A DNA stretch of 64,000 nt, taken from Adenophora triphylla var. japonica (taxonomy: Eukaryota > Streptophyta > Magnoliopsida > Asterales > Campanulaceae). Made by a program: the position numbers and the translations under genes. The stretch spans positions 124,001-188,000 of the forward strand of contig JAFEMH010002509.1 in assembly GCA_022495995.1 (NCBI GenBank), given 5' to 3'. The stretch's first letter is position 1. Every line of letters starts with the position of its first letter. Under the pieces are notes generated by a model. That model had not been told where the DNA came from and did not search any database. It saw only the letters and a program-made list of their open reading frames with translations. Positions 11,370-24,573 of this stretch are shown piece after piece.

Positions 11370-11704
11370 CTCCCTCCATCCCACTTCATCAAGAGTCCTA
11401 CTTTCCCTTTTGACCCTCCCAGACTAAGATTCCCATTCCATAAGTGGCAAATTTTGAACAGTGTTTCGGACATTTATACCCTTATATTGTAAATATATTT
11501 TTAAAAAACCATTCATTATGCCCTTGTAATGTTAACATATTTTTAAAAAAACCAATCAAAAAGAGGTTTTATCATAAATGTTTTAACTTTTACATTCTCT
11601 CTCCTCTAATCTTCTACCCACTTGCAATTCTTTATTCATTTTTTAAAAATTTTCTTAAGAAACGTGAAATACTACCTAGGACCCTTGAAGTGGGACGGAG
11701 GGAG
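11370..11704. mobile_element. Stowaway-type MITE
   Basis: Ends CTCCCTCCATCCCACTTCA and TGAAGTGGGACGGAGGGAG form inverted repeats with TA at both sides (11368-11369, 11705-11706). The 335-bp interior has no coding capacity. Confidence 0.9.
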
Positions 11705-12250
11705 TACAAAATAACCCAAAATGGAAGAAATCAGTTATCAACCACGCCATTTTCTTTTTTCTAAACGTTAAAAGAGTAACATAAGTACGTGAAAACCCTT
11801 AATGATGTAGTCATATTGCATCATAAGTTAAAGTGTGAATTAGCATATAATGCTTGATAATGGAGAGTTAATTAACTTCTTCAAAAACAATAGATATTCA
11901 TTTTGGGACAATTTTTTGAACAAAATGGGCATTCATTTAAGGACGGAGGGAGTACCACAAACCATCAGGTTATCACAAAATACGCCTCAAGTGTAATTGG
12001 ATGAAGCAAGGATCCAAACCCTGATCAAGTGGCATGGGAATAACTAAAATGCAATAATAATTGAACTTGTAGATTGTAGATTCTTAGATCTCAAGATAAC
12101 TTTTGGGATGAGACCTCGAGAAGCTTCCTAAATGATGTTTAGATCTTTGTCTGAGTAAAAGAGAAGTAATAGATGACTTTGATGGTGAGGAAGAGACAGT
12201 TAAGTACCTGAAGTATGTGAAACTAAGATAGGGAGTACAATGGAAGGAGC
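11705..12250. other. intergenic region downstream of gene B
   Basis: No gene seen. A one-sided remnant of a Stowaway-like MITE ends GGACGGAGGGAGTA at about 11953, with a partly inverted partner (GATATTCATTTTGGGACA near 11893), suggesting a short degraded element. Confidence 0.5.
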
Positions 12251-15200
12251 TCACTTCCAGCGCTCTGAAAAATAAGGGTGCTTCAAAGCATCATCAACAC
12301 TCAGTCGATCGTCCTATCATTCAAACATATTAAGGACACAAAAATAGGTTAATTACTGACTTCAAGCTTGGAATAGCGGAAAAAAAAAATAACAAACAAA
12401 CAAACAAATTGGAAGGACAAACTGAGCATATGCACATCAGGAACAAGTTTAACTTACCTACAAATGTTAAGGATAGATGGATGTATGATCCAAAATTCTA
12501 AAAACTCTGCCATCTTTTAAATTTTTAAGAAAAACCGAAAGAGTCTATAGTATTGTTACCCGCTTTTCAATTACGAGGAATATTTTGACCCCCCAGTTGA
12601 CAAGTACTAACTACTTAGTGTTGGCATAAAGCATAATCACCAACTGGTTGAATAGTAATCGTATGGATACCACCATTATATACAATATTTTCTAGCGATG
12701 CCTAAAGAAGTAGAGAAGGGAAAACCTCGACAATTTAGATTAATCAAGAAAATATGTTCAAGGACTTTACCGGATCCCAGACTAAAAGTTGGCGCACTAA
12801 TCGCATAGCCCAAACATTAGGAAACCTGCTTACAAACAGAGCAGATGCGGAACCCTGGAGTATCAGTGGCACAATTTAAAGGTGAAGATACATAAACTTT
12901 TAAAATAAGAATGATCCAGTTGCTTGGACTGACCCAATTTTAAGGGGATCTCTACTCTTTATCTGATGGGAAAAGAACTCTTCAGAGCATTTCCAAGAAG
13001 CTGGTGAACCGGAGCTCTGGATCCAAAATTTCAGTGTCATTTAGTTCAGTATACATTTAAATACCAATAATGCTATGAGACTGTTAGTACGTGATAAGAC
13101 AAGAATGAAGTTTGGGAAAGGTAGGGTAAATGCACCTGTCCACTAGTGCCCCAAGTACGATGATGTTTTGAAGAACTCCCAGGGACTAAGATGCAAAACT
13201 CCATAAAGGATCTAAGCCTGCCATGAAAGAATAATGCTTGTCAAGTTCTATGAGCAACAAGAAGTATGGACCTTAAAGATTTATCACTTCATATTTTATG
13301 AGTTGCAATCACCCAAGTACAATACTTCCCTATAAGTTGTACTATTTCTTTTTGCATCTCTTATTGCATCTTACAGAACAGAACTAAGAATTACTTGGAC
13401 ATATGGGCCCTTGGGGATCCGGGAAGAATATGGTGAGCTTTTGCAACCCCATAAACCAAAGCCCCAATCATAGAGCGTCAGGCACATATTTGGAACCAAT
13501 TCAAATATCCACTCTTCATAGAATGTAACAGCCATTCTATTATTTTCAAACAAGTAACACTAATGATAGTTAAAGTCTTACAGAAGTAAGAAAACAGGCC
13601 ACAGGCTTTAGCGACAGAAACAGCCTGTGGCTACTTCCGTTATGTCAAAGTCTATAAGACTGTTACATTGTTACTCCCTTTGTCCGGAATAAATGTCGCA
13701 CTTTCCATTTTGGTTCCAAATAAGGAAAGTGATTTGGTGCATTTTAATAATTGTATTACAAACTAGTAAAGCATCTTCATTAAGAACGTTGACAAGTCAA
13801 CTGAGACATTTATTCTAGACTGAGGGAGTATTAGTTTAAATAAAGTCGAGAATCTTGAACTACAATTTCATGCCAGTAAGATCGCACATCAAAATGAGAC
13901 TGCTCCCCCACACCTTAAATACCAAAGGTTCCCCTGTAACTTGATCAAATGAGTCTACAAATTTATCTTAAGTTGTTAAAAAAAGAAACATTAGCTTTTC
14001 CATCAAATCAAGTCAAGGAGAATGTGGACTTTCAATACACAGATGGTCTAACGGAATACATCACCACAATGGAGCTTGACTTGCGTATGCAGCAAGCCAG
14101 GCACTCGAATGACCACTTTAACGTAGTGTCATCAATATGCCATCTTCCAGTCATATTCACTAAATGTGTTAGCACTTAACATGAGGAGGGTATATGGATA
14201 GACTAAAATGGTGAATATATGCATTTAGAAACATAGTATTCTATTTTGCTCAAGTGGAAAAACAGAGAACCCATAGAAAGTGAAGCACCTGCCACTAAAA
14301 CTAGCATAACTACATGATTCGTGCTTCTCAAGGACTTACTTGTAAGCGAGCTCCTTTAAACCTTTATTCCAACCTTCAAGGTGTTGATCCAAAAGAGAGC
14401 GAGTTATAGCATTTATCTGAAACACATCGGGTGACCCTAAAATCATCTCCAATATCACTACCCCAATGCTCCACATATCATACCTATCAAAACGGACGAC
14501 TAGTCATGGGTTAAAGCTTTAAACTGCACAGAATCTTGGCTTTGTATGAGTGAAATCCAGAGCTCGGAAAACAAGAAGAAGAAAGTATAAGAAAAATCTA
14601 AAGTTATGAAGAAAAATCCATCCCAATCAGACGGAAGTCAACTTACTTCCTGGTTAAGCTTGTTGGCCCCTGGTACCAACTACTATTTAAAAAAGCCTCC
14701 GGAGGCATATACTCATAAGTTTGTTCAGCCCTGAGAATCACAACAGTGGATTAAATAGAGAATCAACACCAAAAGATTCTTGTTACGTCTATGCCTCTTC
14801 CACATAAAAGTATATGACACCAACGAGTGCATAGAAGCAAAAACGTAAGAAGTAGAGATAGATCTGATATCACAAGTTGTTTAAGGAAGTATGTATGTTT
14901 CCAACCAAGCTGGTAAAAAAAAGGATTATTGGAGCATCCTTTTGTTCTTTGCCATCAGGTTTTATCAGAGCATGACTAGCCAGAACCACAAATGAAAAAC
15001 ATGTGTAGATACATACACAAATACATCAAACAAACATCGGTGAGATAACTTTTAACTTGTGTGGCCAACAACTCATAATATTTTACAATCAGGAATAGAT
15101 TCTAATAGTTGATATCATGCTTTATACTCGCACTAACTGGAAACCAAGCTTGACCGTAGATCGAAACGCAACTCTACTAACAGACTTGGTATGAATGTAG

Positions 15201-18200
15201 AAGGGAGAACTCAACCAAACACCTAAGCTAAAACAAGGCTCCGACACCATTAACATCACCAACTCACTTAAAACACTTTTAAAGACAGGACCCAAGTCCA
15301 ACAATGTACATCATGCCTTATATAACTGTTAATAAAAAAACTAGCAGTGCTTTAACAAAAAATTGATAGGCTATTTCAATCGCTTTGATAATACAGTGTT
15401 GGAAGGAAACGTTCCAGACAAGAGGAAATACCTAGAAGGGCCAACAGAGCCATATAAATGCTTCATAGTGAACCCATCTACTGCGCTCCCAAAGTCAATA
15501 ATGCGCCTTGAATAGCCAACAAAGCAAAGAAAACATTAAAGAATTTAGACCACAGAACTCAAAGAATCTGTACTTAACTGAACAGTACATGTTTTCAGAA
15601 ACCAACTTCTAGTGATCAATGATCTTTATGAAGTTGATTACCAAAAAAAAAAGAGCACCAGACGGGCAAATAAGGAATGGGCATCTGATGAAATAAAACT
15701 ATGATGAATAAAGTATCCGCATTAACCATGTCATACTAGTATAACTTGAGTTTTTGAGTGATTGCATTCTCTCCACTTGAACTTTTCAAATTTGTATCGC
15801 TTGGTTTCCAACAGATATTTTCTAAAATTAACATGAAAGATGCTTTGGCTTTTCAAAAAGAACACTTTTTCGAACATCCATAAGAACAAAATGTGGATGG
15901 AACGAAGGCAGTGACATTCAGTACTGCATACCATATGGGAACATCAACTTCATTGGTGGAAAAACTCATTCACATGAAGAACCAATCCAACTCTCCTAGA
16001 AATTCAGGTTGTATCGTGGTTTTCAAAGTTACCCAATCAGGTTTAGCTTTTACAGGTGAAGTGAGGTTCTGTTTCCTATTACTCAGGGACAATTCAAGAA
16101 CCTTACATTAAGAAGTCAAGGTTTATCTGAGGTTGCTTGGGAGAGACGAGGAAAAGGGAGTGGAGAAATCAGTGGCCATAATAGTAGACCCTAGACCTCA
16201 CCAGAAGTTAATTGCTAGCCTGCTCAGCCCCAAATGAAGGAATAACTAGAAGATGGTGATCCTGCTAGCTTTTGAACATTTTTAGTGCATTAATACCTCA
16301 TGCTTCTGCGAGTGAAATTTTTTGGCTACAAATTATGAGGCAATTGTGCCAACCTATGCTTGTCTATTAGAATAGTAAACATAGCATATCATCCAAGTAT
16401 GAATTGATTATCAAAGAAGCAACTAAGTTATTTTGCTCCGTAAGAGTGATTAAATAAAAGAGCTCAAATCTGATTTGAGGCTCAATGTTTTATTATAGTT
16501 TGTCAGTCTGTTAAGTATTGAGCTTATGAAAATGTCAGCAACGGAAAATGGAAATGGTAGAGTTCATTTGATTTCAGGCTCAATGTTTTATTATAGTTTG
16601 TCAGTCAGTAAAGTATTGAACACACGCAGATGTCAGAAACGAAAAAATGGAAATGGTTTCTGTCACGGAAACAATGCACCTTAAAGCTAAAGTAATTTGA
16701 CATTTAGTATTGAAGATAACAACTAGTAGCAAACATTGGAAAGAAAATAAAATCGAACACTGAAGAATTATATTAGAAATTGCAGAAGTACATTTTAGTA
16801 GCGTAATTCTTATCTCCACTTGGGCTTCCTTTCAAGCATCTCCCAGAATCCAGATCCTCCAAGCAAATGACCATGTTCTCTTCCAAGAAGGAAAATGCTT
16901 TCAGTGGAATATCCATTGAAGGTAAAAAAAAAAAAAACAATGCATAATAATGGCAAAGCTAATGTAAGAACTTCACAGGTAGATTATTCATTACGAATCA
17001 CATTTGGAATGCTCCCTTTACCCCCAGCCCCAAGCAAAAGCTAAAAGCTAAGAACTCTCAAAGCAAGCATAAAATGGTCTTGAAGCAAGCTCAGTGTGTG
17101 GGCATTAAAGATTGTGAAGGAAAAGATATACTCCTGGCGGCCCTGAAAATTTGGCCCACCTTTTATTTGGTCAGCCTGATTAAACTTTGACCACATATTT
17201 AAAAATAATTATTTATCCTTGTGAAACTCTGAAGGTGGTTATTGATAGTATTCTTAATATTGTATTGATCATTGATATTTCTTTACCTCAAACATTATAA
17301 ATGTATCCTAGGTTCACTTTCCATTGTGGAGATGGACTAATTTTTGGGGAAGGACGACCTATAAGTTTCAAATGCCACCAATAGCTTTTATACAACAAAA
17401 TAACTGCAGTCAAAGTATAAAAGGAAAATAATTCTAGAACAAATAACTGATGATATCTTCACTGAAAAAAAATATGTTAATGTCCTCACCAGGCTTAATA
17501 TCCCTGTGGGTGATGTTGCGATCATGACAGGACTTGAGTGCTACTAACTGAGCATATGAAAAAGGATAATTTAAGATAAGGTCAGAGATCACAAATGAAA
17601 AATGTATGAGATGACAATAGAGAAGCATATAATAAGTAATTTATATAGCAAATAAAGAAAAAAACAATTCCAAAGCCCCAGAAGCTAGAGGCTTGCAAAT
17701 GGATTACGCAAAAACTCCACAACTAAACTGTTATCAAAGTGTTCGACTGAGACAAGCGCACAAGCCTATTTCTCCAACACCTAAGATCACACTCAGGAAC
17801 TCATAAAGCATCAATATTAAATTCGCACAAATTCTGAAGTGCTTACTGCAAACGTACCAATTGCCATATGAGATTACGCATCTCCTCTTGCCCAGCTTCT
17901 GTTGTCTTTAACCAGTGCCACCATTTTGATGGACGCAAGAGCTGAACATGGTTTATGTTCTCATCACTTCCTTCGCCGGCGCCATTTTCCACTATATCTG
18001 CCGTATAGAGAAGCTTTGACAAGGATGTGCCCTCATGACGAAATACAAGCCATATTTCATTAGATCGGGACTCAAAAGACTCTATGTATCTCGCAATATG
18101 ATCCAGGCCTTCCTCATAGACAACTTCGGCCGGTCTTTTTCTTCTTGGGGATGCTTTTCCTGAATTCCAAGGGTTCCCTAACTCTTGATCAACTGATTCA

Positions 18201-21200
18201 TTCTTTTTTGGCTGATCATATGAATCTGATTGTGATTTTCTAAAGAAAGAGTCTGAACTTTTGGCTGATAGTGAACCTCCTAAAGATGTTGAGGCATTTA
18301 AAAAAAGTTCACCAAAATACTTCTCCCGTAGACCACTCAAGTAAACCATATTCCCTCTCTCTACCTGTGAGCAGTAAATAAAAATTCATGATACAACCTC
18401 CATGAACAAAAAATGAAAGATGTAATGAACTTCTTCCAGTTGAATATCAATAAGTAATGACAACAAAAGAATATACTTCTCTGACTTCTCATTCAATGAT
18501 TAGAAAAACCAAAGGGAGAATCTTATAAAATTAGCCATGCTGGAATTCCCAGCTCAATGGCAATCCAATGTATGAACCATATCAACTTATATCTATTACA
18601 AAATGCCAACTTGTACTCGAAGAAGCAAGCCACCAAGTTAAGACGTCTATTTCAATAGTATTTTTGGATTATTAATTTATCATTATCCAATATGCTAAAT
18701 AACACTTTCTTATATGTGCCAATTCCATTTCCTGATTGCATCACTTTTCACAATGTACCACCAATATGAACCCTTTTCTACCGGCTACCAGATCATAGCT
18801 TAAAAGGGATGAAAATGGTGTTGTGCAGAAGAAAAATTAGTTGGCTTTCTAACAGCATATATTAATTATCGCATCCCTATTGAGAAATCTAGAAATAAAG
18901 TCCGTACAGAAACCCCAAGAATCCCATAAAATCAATAAGTAATATGCCCAATAATGAAATAAAATAAAATGAAGCAAGACTTTATAAATCCAAAGGAACT
19001 CCATGAAAATTGTATCATCAGCGAGTAATGCACACACAAATGCTGCCAAAAGTAATACTCTCTCCTTCCCAGATTAAGCTTCACCTTTTACCCAGAAGGG
19101 TGTCCCGTTACAAGCTTCACCTTTTCTAAAATGGCAAAAATTAGGGCCCCACTTGTCAATCCCACTATCCTACTCCACTCACACACTTAAAATTGTGGGC
19201 TCCACCTGTCAATCCCACACACTTATTCCCCTCACACATTTAAATTGTGGGACACACTTGTCATCTCACTCGCTTATTCCACTCACAACCCCTTTCCCAC
19301 TCACCCTTTTTCTAAATTTTTGTACCCAGAAAAATGGTGAGGCTTAACCGGGATGGAGAATACTTTATTAAAAATCATATAGAGAAAACCTATAATTTCT
19401 GATTACCCAAGTACTTATGTTCACATGAATTTCAAAAAAAAAAAAACGTCGGGTGGAAAAATAAGGTGCGTTCAGGCTTTTGTACATTCTCTAAATATGC
19501 AAATATATACATAAAAAAATGATAAATATGAGAAAACAGGTAGATTCATAAAACAAACATTATCTTTCATGTTCAACTCTATGGTCCCAATAACCCTAAA
19601 ATTTACACGGAAAGAATATCACTACTAAGAATCTGTCAAGGTCTTTTATATATTTGTAGACACAGACAGGAAGATGACGATTATCTTTATAGAAATTAGA
19701 ACAATGCAAAAATTATGTTAGACTATGTTATTCGTATTTAGTGATTTTATCTAAAGTAACACAGGCTTAAAGCAAGGTTTTTCAGTAGAGGGGAATTCAG
19801 ATTTCAGAGCTTGTACATTGCAAAAAAGATTTTATTTTTGTATAATGAGTATAATAAAGAAAGGAGTAGATACAAGATACGGAATAAAAGTTCATCGACA
19901 GTAAAAATACAAAGGAAAATAAGGTAAAACTCATGAAATCAAAGCTCAGCAATCCCACTGTGTAACTGGAATCTGGACACCACTAAAGCCCCCCTCCCCC
20001 TAGCCGAGCCCATAACGAAGCACATACTAGCAAATACCTCTACTCCGTAATATATTTACATCCTCCTCCCAACCAAATTCCCTAACACGTGATTGCGAAA
20101 AGTAAGTACGGACTCCAGGCAAACCAGAATAACCAATCACTCCAAACAGCCACATTTATGCCACTAATTAACAAACAACTTAAACAAAACTCAAAGATAA
20201 TCCATCTTCCCTCAACCCTTAGACAAACTGCCACCAACCCCAAAAAATTAACAGAACTGCAAACGGGAAGATTGTCCTCACGAAGCAACATGGGTATTTA
20301 ATAGACATGTATATACGAAAATATGTTAAACGCGTGAAAGATAACTTAACGGGAAAAAGAAAGAAATCAGAAGCCATTCAACAGTTGATGTGTGACGATA
20401 CACACATAACAAGCACTTCCTTACTAAGCCTCACAGCCCTTAGAGGAAGATGGAAGTTCAACAAACTTAACTTGTCCAGATCAAGTTCAGAAAGTGAAAG
20501 ACGTTTGGGGAAATGAACATCCTGGGTAGTTACCCTACTAGACTAAGAGAAGAGGGCATTTTTGCTAGCTAATCTTCTCTAGAAGGTCTTGTAAATGCCA
20601 CTAAGAAATCATGTTACTTGGAAAAAATTGGAATGTGAGCTACCTGTTTATACATACGACATTAAGGTTGAAGCTTTAATGGAAACTGATGAGGCACCTA
20701 AATGATCAATGAGCAGCAATAATTCCGGACAGTTAATTGAAATTACCATTATACGCTTCAAAATGAACATGTTGTCAATGGGAGGAGCAGAATCGCGGTC
20801 ACTTGAAGTTGAACTTGCTTCTGATTTTGTCTCATACGCGCCAAGATGAATAGTATTAAATGGGAAAGTTTCGTTCTTCAACTTCTGATTCGAAGCATTC
20901 CTTTCCGTGAAACAAGTCCAATGAAAAGCCAGCCAAACTTCACCATAAGAACCACGATCATACCTTTTCCTTAGTATATACCTAACCACAAATAAGAAAT
21001 AATTATATGGAGAGAGAATACTAAAAAGTTCAACTTTGTTCACAGAACATAGAACTGATTGATAAACAAGCTTGGCTTAAATAAACATGGCTAAATAGAC
21101 TAAAGAGAAGACATCTCATCAGTAAGACTCAAGCAGGTATAGAACAGTAAATAGTGTACATTCATCATGCATTTTTCCAGATCACTCATGGATTGCAAAG

Positions 21201-21534
21201 AGATGATAACCCATATCATTGCCTGTCAAACGTTAGCAGAAAAAGTGAAAAGTACAACGTTGCATGTGTTTCCCTTTGGCCAGCCAGAACCGAAGGAACG
21301 TTGAGAAAGGGGTCTGAGTTCAGTAAATTCCTCAATGTGATTCTATTAAAGCCTTAAAAAGATCCAAAAATGGAATCACGACCCCAGTAAACAAGAATGA
21401 AAAACTGGAAAACAGTTACAGTGTGATCAGTGATTGATGAATGACAGAGTGATATCTATAGTGTATTATCGAAATGCATATGGAATATCTGCATATACAT
21501 CTTTCCCATCGGCCTCCTTTTTCTCGAGATTACC

Positions 21535-21566
<32 letters not shown>

Positions 21567-24287
21567 AGCCTTAGTCCCAAACTAATTTGGGGTCGGCTAA
21601 CATGAATCCTCATATGTCATCATTGTGCAAGAAAAATGTAAGAAAAAAATAAGTTAGAAGAAATAGGTGGGAAAAAAAAATTAGAAAATGAAAAGAGAAG
21701 CAGAAAATTAAAAATAGTGATTTCTCAAGATTACCCCCAACAGAAATTTTATGTCAAGAAACCTCCACTATAATAAGGCTGTTGTGCATGTGACGTTTTC
21801 AAAGGTATGACCGTAAGAGGTTACGAGTCCAATCATTAACTATGTTGTTCAACATTCTTCTAGGAAAAATACATGTTGAATTAAGCGGGCCCTTGGACTG
21901 TACAACAACAACAAAGCCTTAGTCCCAATTTTGGGGTCGGTTAACATGAATCCTCATATGTCATCATGTGCAAGAAAAGATGTAAGAAAAAAATAAGTTA
22001 GAAGAAGAAATAGGTGGGGGGAAATATTTAAAAAAAAAATAGAAAAAGAAAAGAGAAGCAGAAAAAAAATAGTGATAAAAAAGAATAAATATATAATAGA
22101 TAGGGAAAATGAAAATAATAATAATTAAATAAATAAATAAAATCAACCCCCATCACCCACATGAATTTTTGCTCTCCACTCTGGCCTCTTCAACGCCATA
22201 TTTTCAACAAATCCAAGTAAATTCATATCATTGTAGCTTACATTAATCATGCTAAATGTTTAAAGAAAACAGCCATACCTTGAATCAGGAGTACGATGAT
22301 CATATGACTCATGATCTGATTCAGTGTTATGGACAGGAATTGATGCGAGAAAACCAATAAAACTAGCCAAGCCCTCAGGATTTATGCATTTGTCTCTATC
22401 CCCACCACCAATAGGGGTCCCAAAGTGTAAGCACATATTATGATCTGTATACAAACTCAAAGGTCCACCTACGATTACAGAAACAGAAAGTTTGAAATCA
22501 ACTTTGCACTGCTATTATCAAGTATAGGGTATGAATAGGACAACTTTTACTACCATAATATGCAGTTGCATATGTGTTTGCCTTCCCCTACCTCTTGGTC
22601 TTTTCATAAATCAATGACATTCTCTCTTTTGAGGTGCATGCATTGGAGGGGGAAGTAATAGTATATCCAAACAAACATACAGACAAAAGAAAGAGAGAAA
22701 ATTAAGGAAGCAGGTGCAGATCGAAGTACAGAAATGATCCTCCTTACCACAGCTGTGATCAAGCGCATCAGGTAAAGCCCTCACTGAGTCATACTCAATA
22801 TCCTGATCATCCTTTTGAATCCAGAATGTGAAATCATCGCCTTCACTGAGGTTCTCAGATAAATAGAAACAGCTGAAGCTGCTGTGCTTTCCTTCTACCT
22901 ATGGCAAGTGTGAAAACAAGCATCATTCACAAAATTCTTTAACTTTGGATGAAATTGCTATACGAAGGAATAAAAGTTGCCTTGATCGCAGACCATTGGA
23001 AGCGAAGCCAGAACAAAAACTAAATAGGACCTCAACAATTTAACTCATTTTCAATACTGAATTCCTACATCCATGTAACATTTCCGAATCATGATTGGCA
23101 TAAGATATTCTAAGGATTCTCTAAATCTCAACTCGTACACATGATACATCAATTACACAGATTTGGCGTTGTAAAAATATACATTCCAACGGAGTTACCG
23201 TAACAAAATGGATGCCATGGAATGCAAAGAGAAGTGAGTGATGATTATGGTATATATCTCATTTAATAACCACTCCATGCAACGGATTTGAGACGAGAGC
23301 ACAAAAGCGAGATCTTCCTTTCTGTAGTAAAATGTGTATACAAGAAGAATGTGTGAAATGCTGCAAGTATATTCAGGTGCACATGTGTGTAACTATTGCA
23401 TAATACATATTGCTTAAAGAAATGTATTGTCAATAAAGTTGATATGTTGTATCATTCACTGCCACTGGCAACATCACTACCAATACAATGTGATTTACTT
23501 ATTTCTGAATCCATCCCGAATTGAGTGTCTCTTCAAGAAAATAATTTGTCCAAAAAATGAGTGTCCCTTTTGCTATGAAGTTACTAAATTAACCTTTGTT
23601 ATCGAAAGTGTTAAGCACTAATGTCTATGAAAACTGTGCAGGAAAAAAAATAAAAGGTATATTAAATAATCATAAAATCGATATGACTGAATAATGGAGC
23701 ACAAGTATAACAGGTAATTTTATGACACCTCGATTCTTGAAAATAGAATGAACAGTAACAACTTCATTCGATATTACCTCTATGGCTCTATTTATTTCCA
23801 TTTCTTTATAGAAGTGATAAGATAGTGAGGGGTATGGGTAGAGGTAGGGGCAGGCCTAAGAAATCATGGTGATTGAAAGCGCTGTGGGTCTACTTTGAAA
23901 CAAAGAGAATATGGAATTGGAAGGAGCAGAGTGGAGAGAAAAGATTATGTGGATGATTGGGCTCAATTTTATTTATTTATTTTATTATTTTGATTTACTT
24001 AGTTATTTATTTATTTATTTAATTTTTTTTATTATTTTTTTTTTATTTTTTCCTCTTTGCTTTTTTCAAATTTTATTCCCACCCATTTTTTCTTTTAATT
24101 CGTTTTTCTTTGTTCTTCTTTTTCTCTTTTCTTTTCTTCTATTTTCTTTCTCATCTTTCCTTTCACGGTGACATATGTGGATTCATGTTAGCCGACCCCA
24201 AATTATTTTGGGACCAAGCCTTTGTTGTTGTTGTTGTATTTATTTATTTTATTTTATTTATTTGTTTTAATTATTGTTAGTTTTATC

Positions 24288-24331
<44 letters not shown>

Positions 24332-24503
24332 TAAATGGTTGTGGTGTGCTACAGTTGAATGAATAGTTCCAATGGCTGAATTTCCCATTCTGCCCTCACT
24401 ATTTTGTCCCTTTCCCATTTTGCCCTTAAATTTTTTTTTTTAAAATTAAAAAAAAAACGTGTCCTCGGACACGGGCTTAATTAAAAATAAAAAAATGTGT
24501 CCT

Positions 24504-24573
<70 letters not shown>

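Noticed and set aside
17434..17628. Reading the HRDIKPG frame through into the intron
   Set aside because: The donor GTGAGG at 17489 and the next exon starting with GAAC give HRDIKPEN, the canonical kinase motif, so the read-through frame is intronic.
23911..24171. Hydrophobic frame resembling a membrane protein
   Set aside because: Translation of the T-rich 3' region of an RTE-type LINE; Phe/Leu/Ile runs reflect poly-T.
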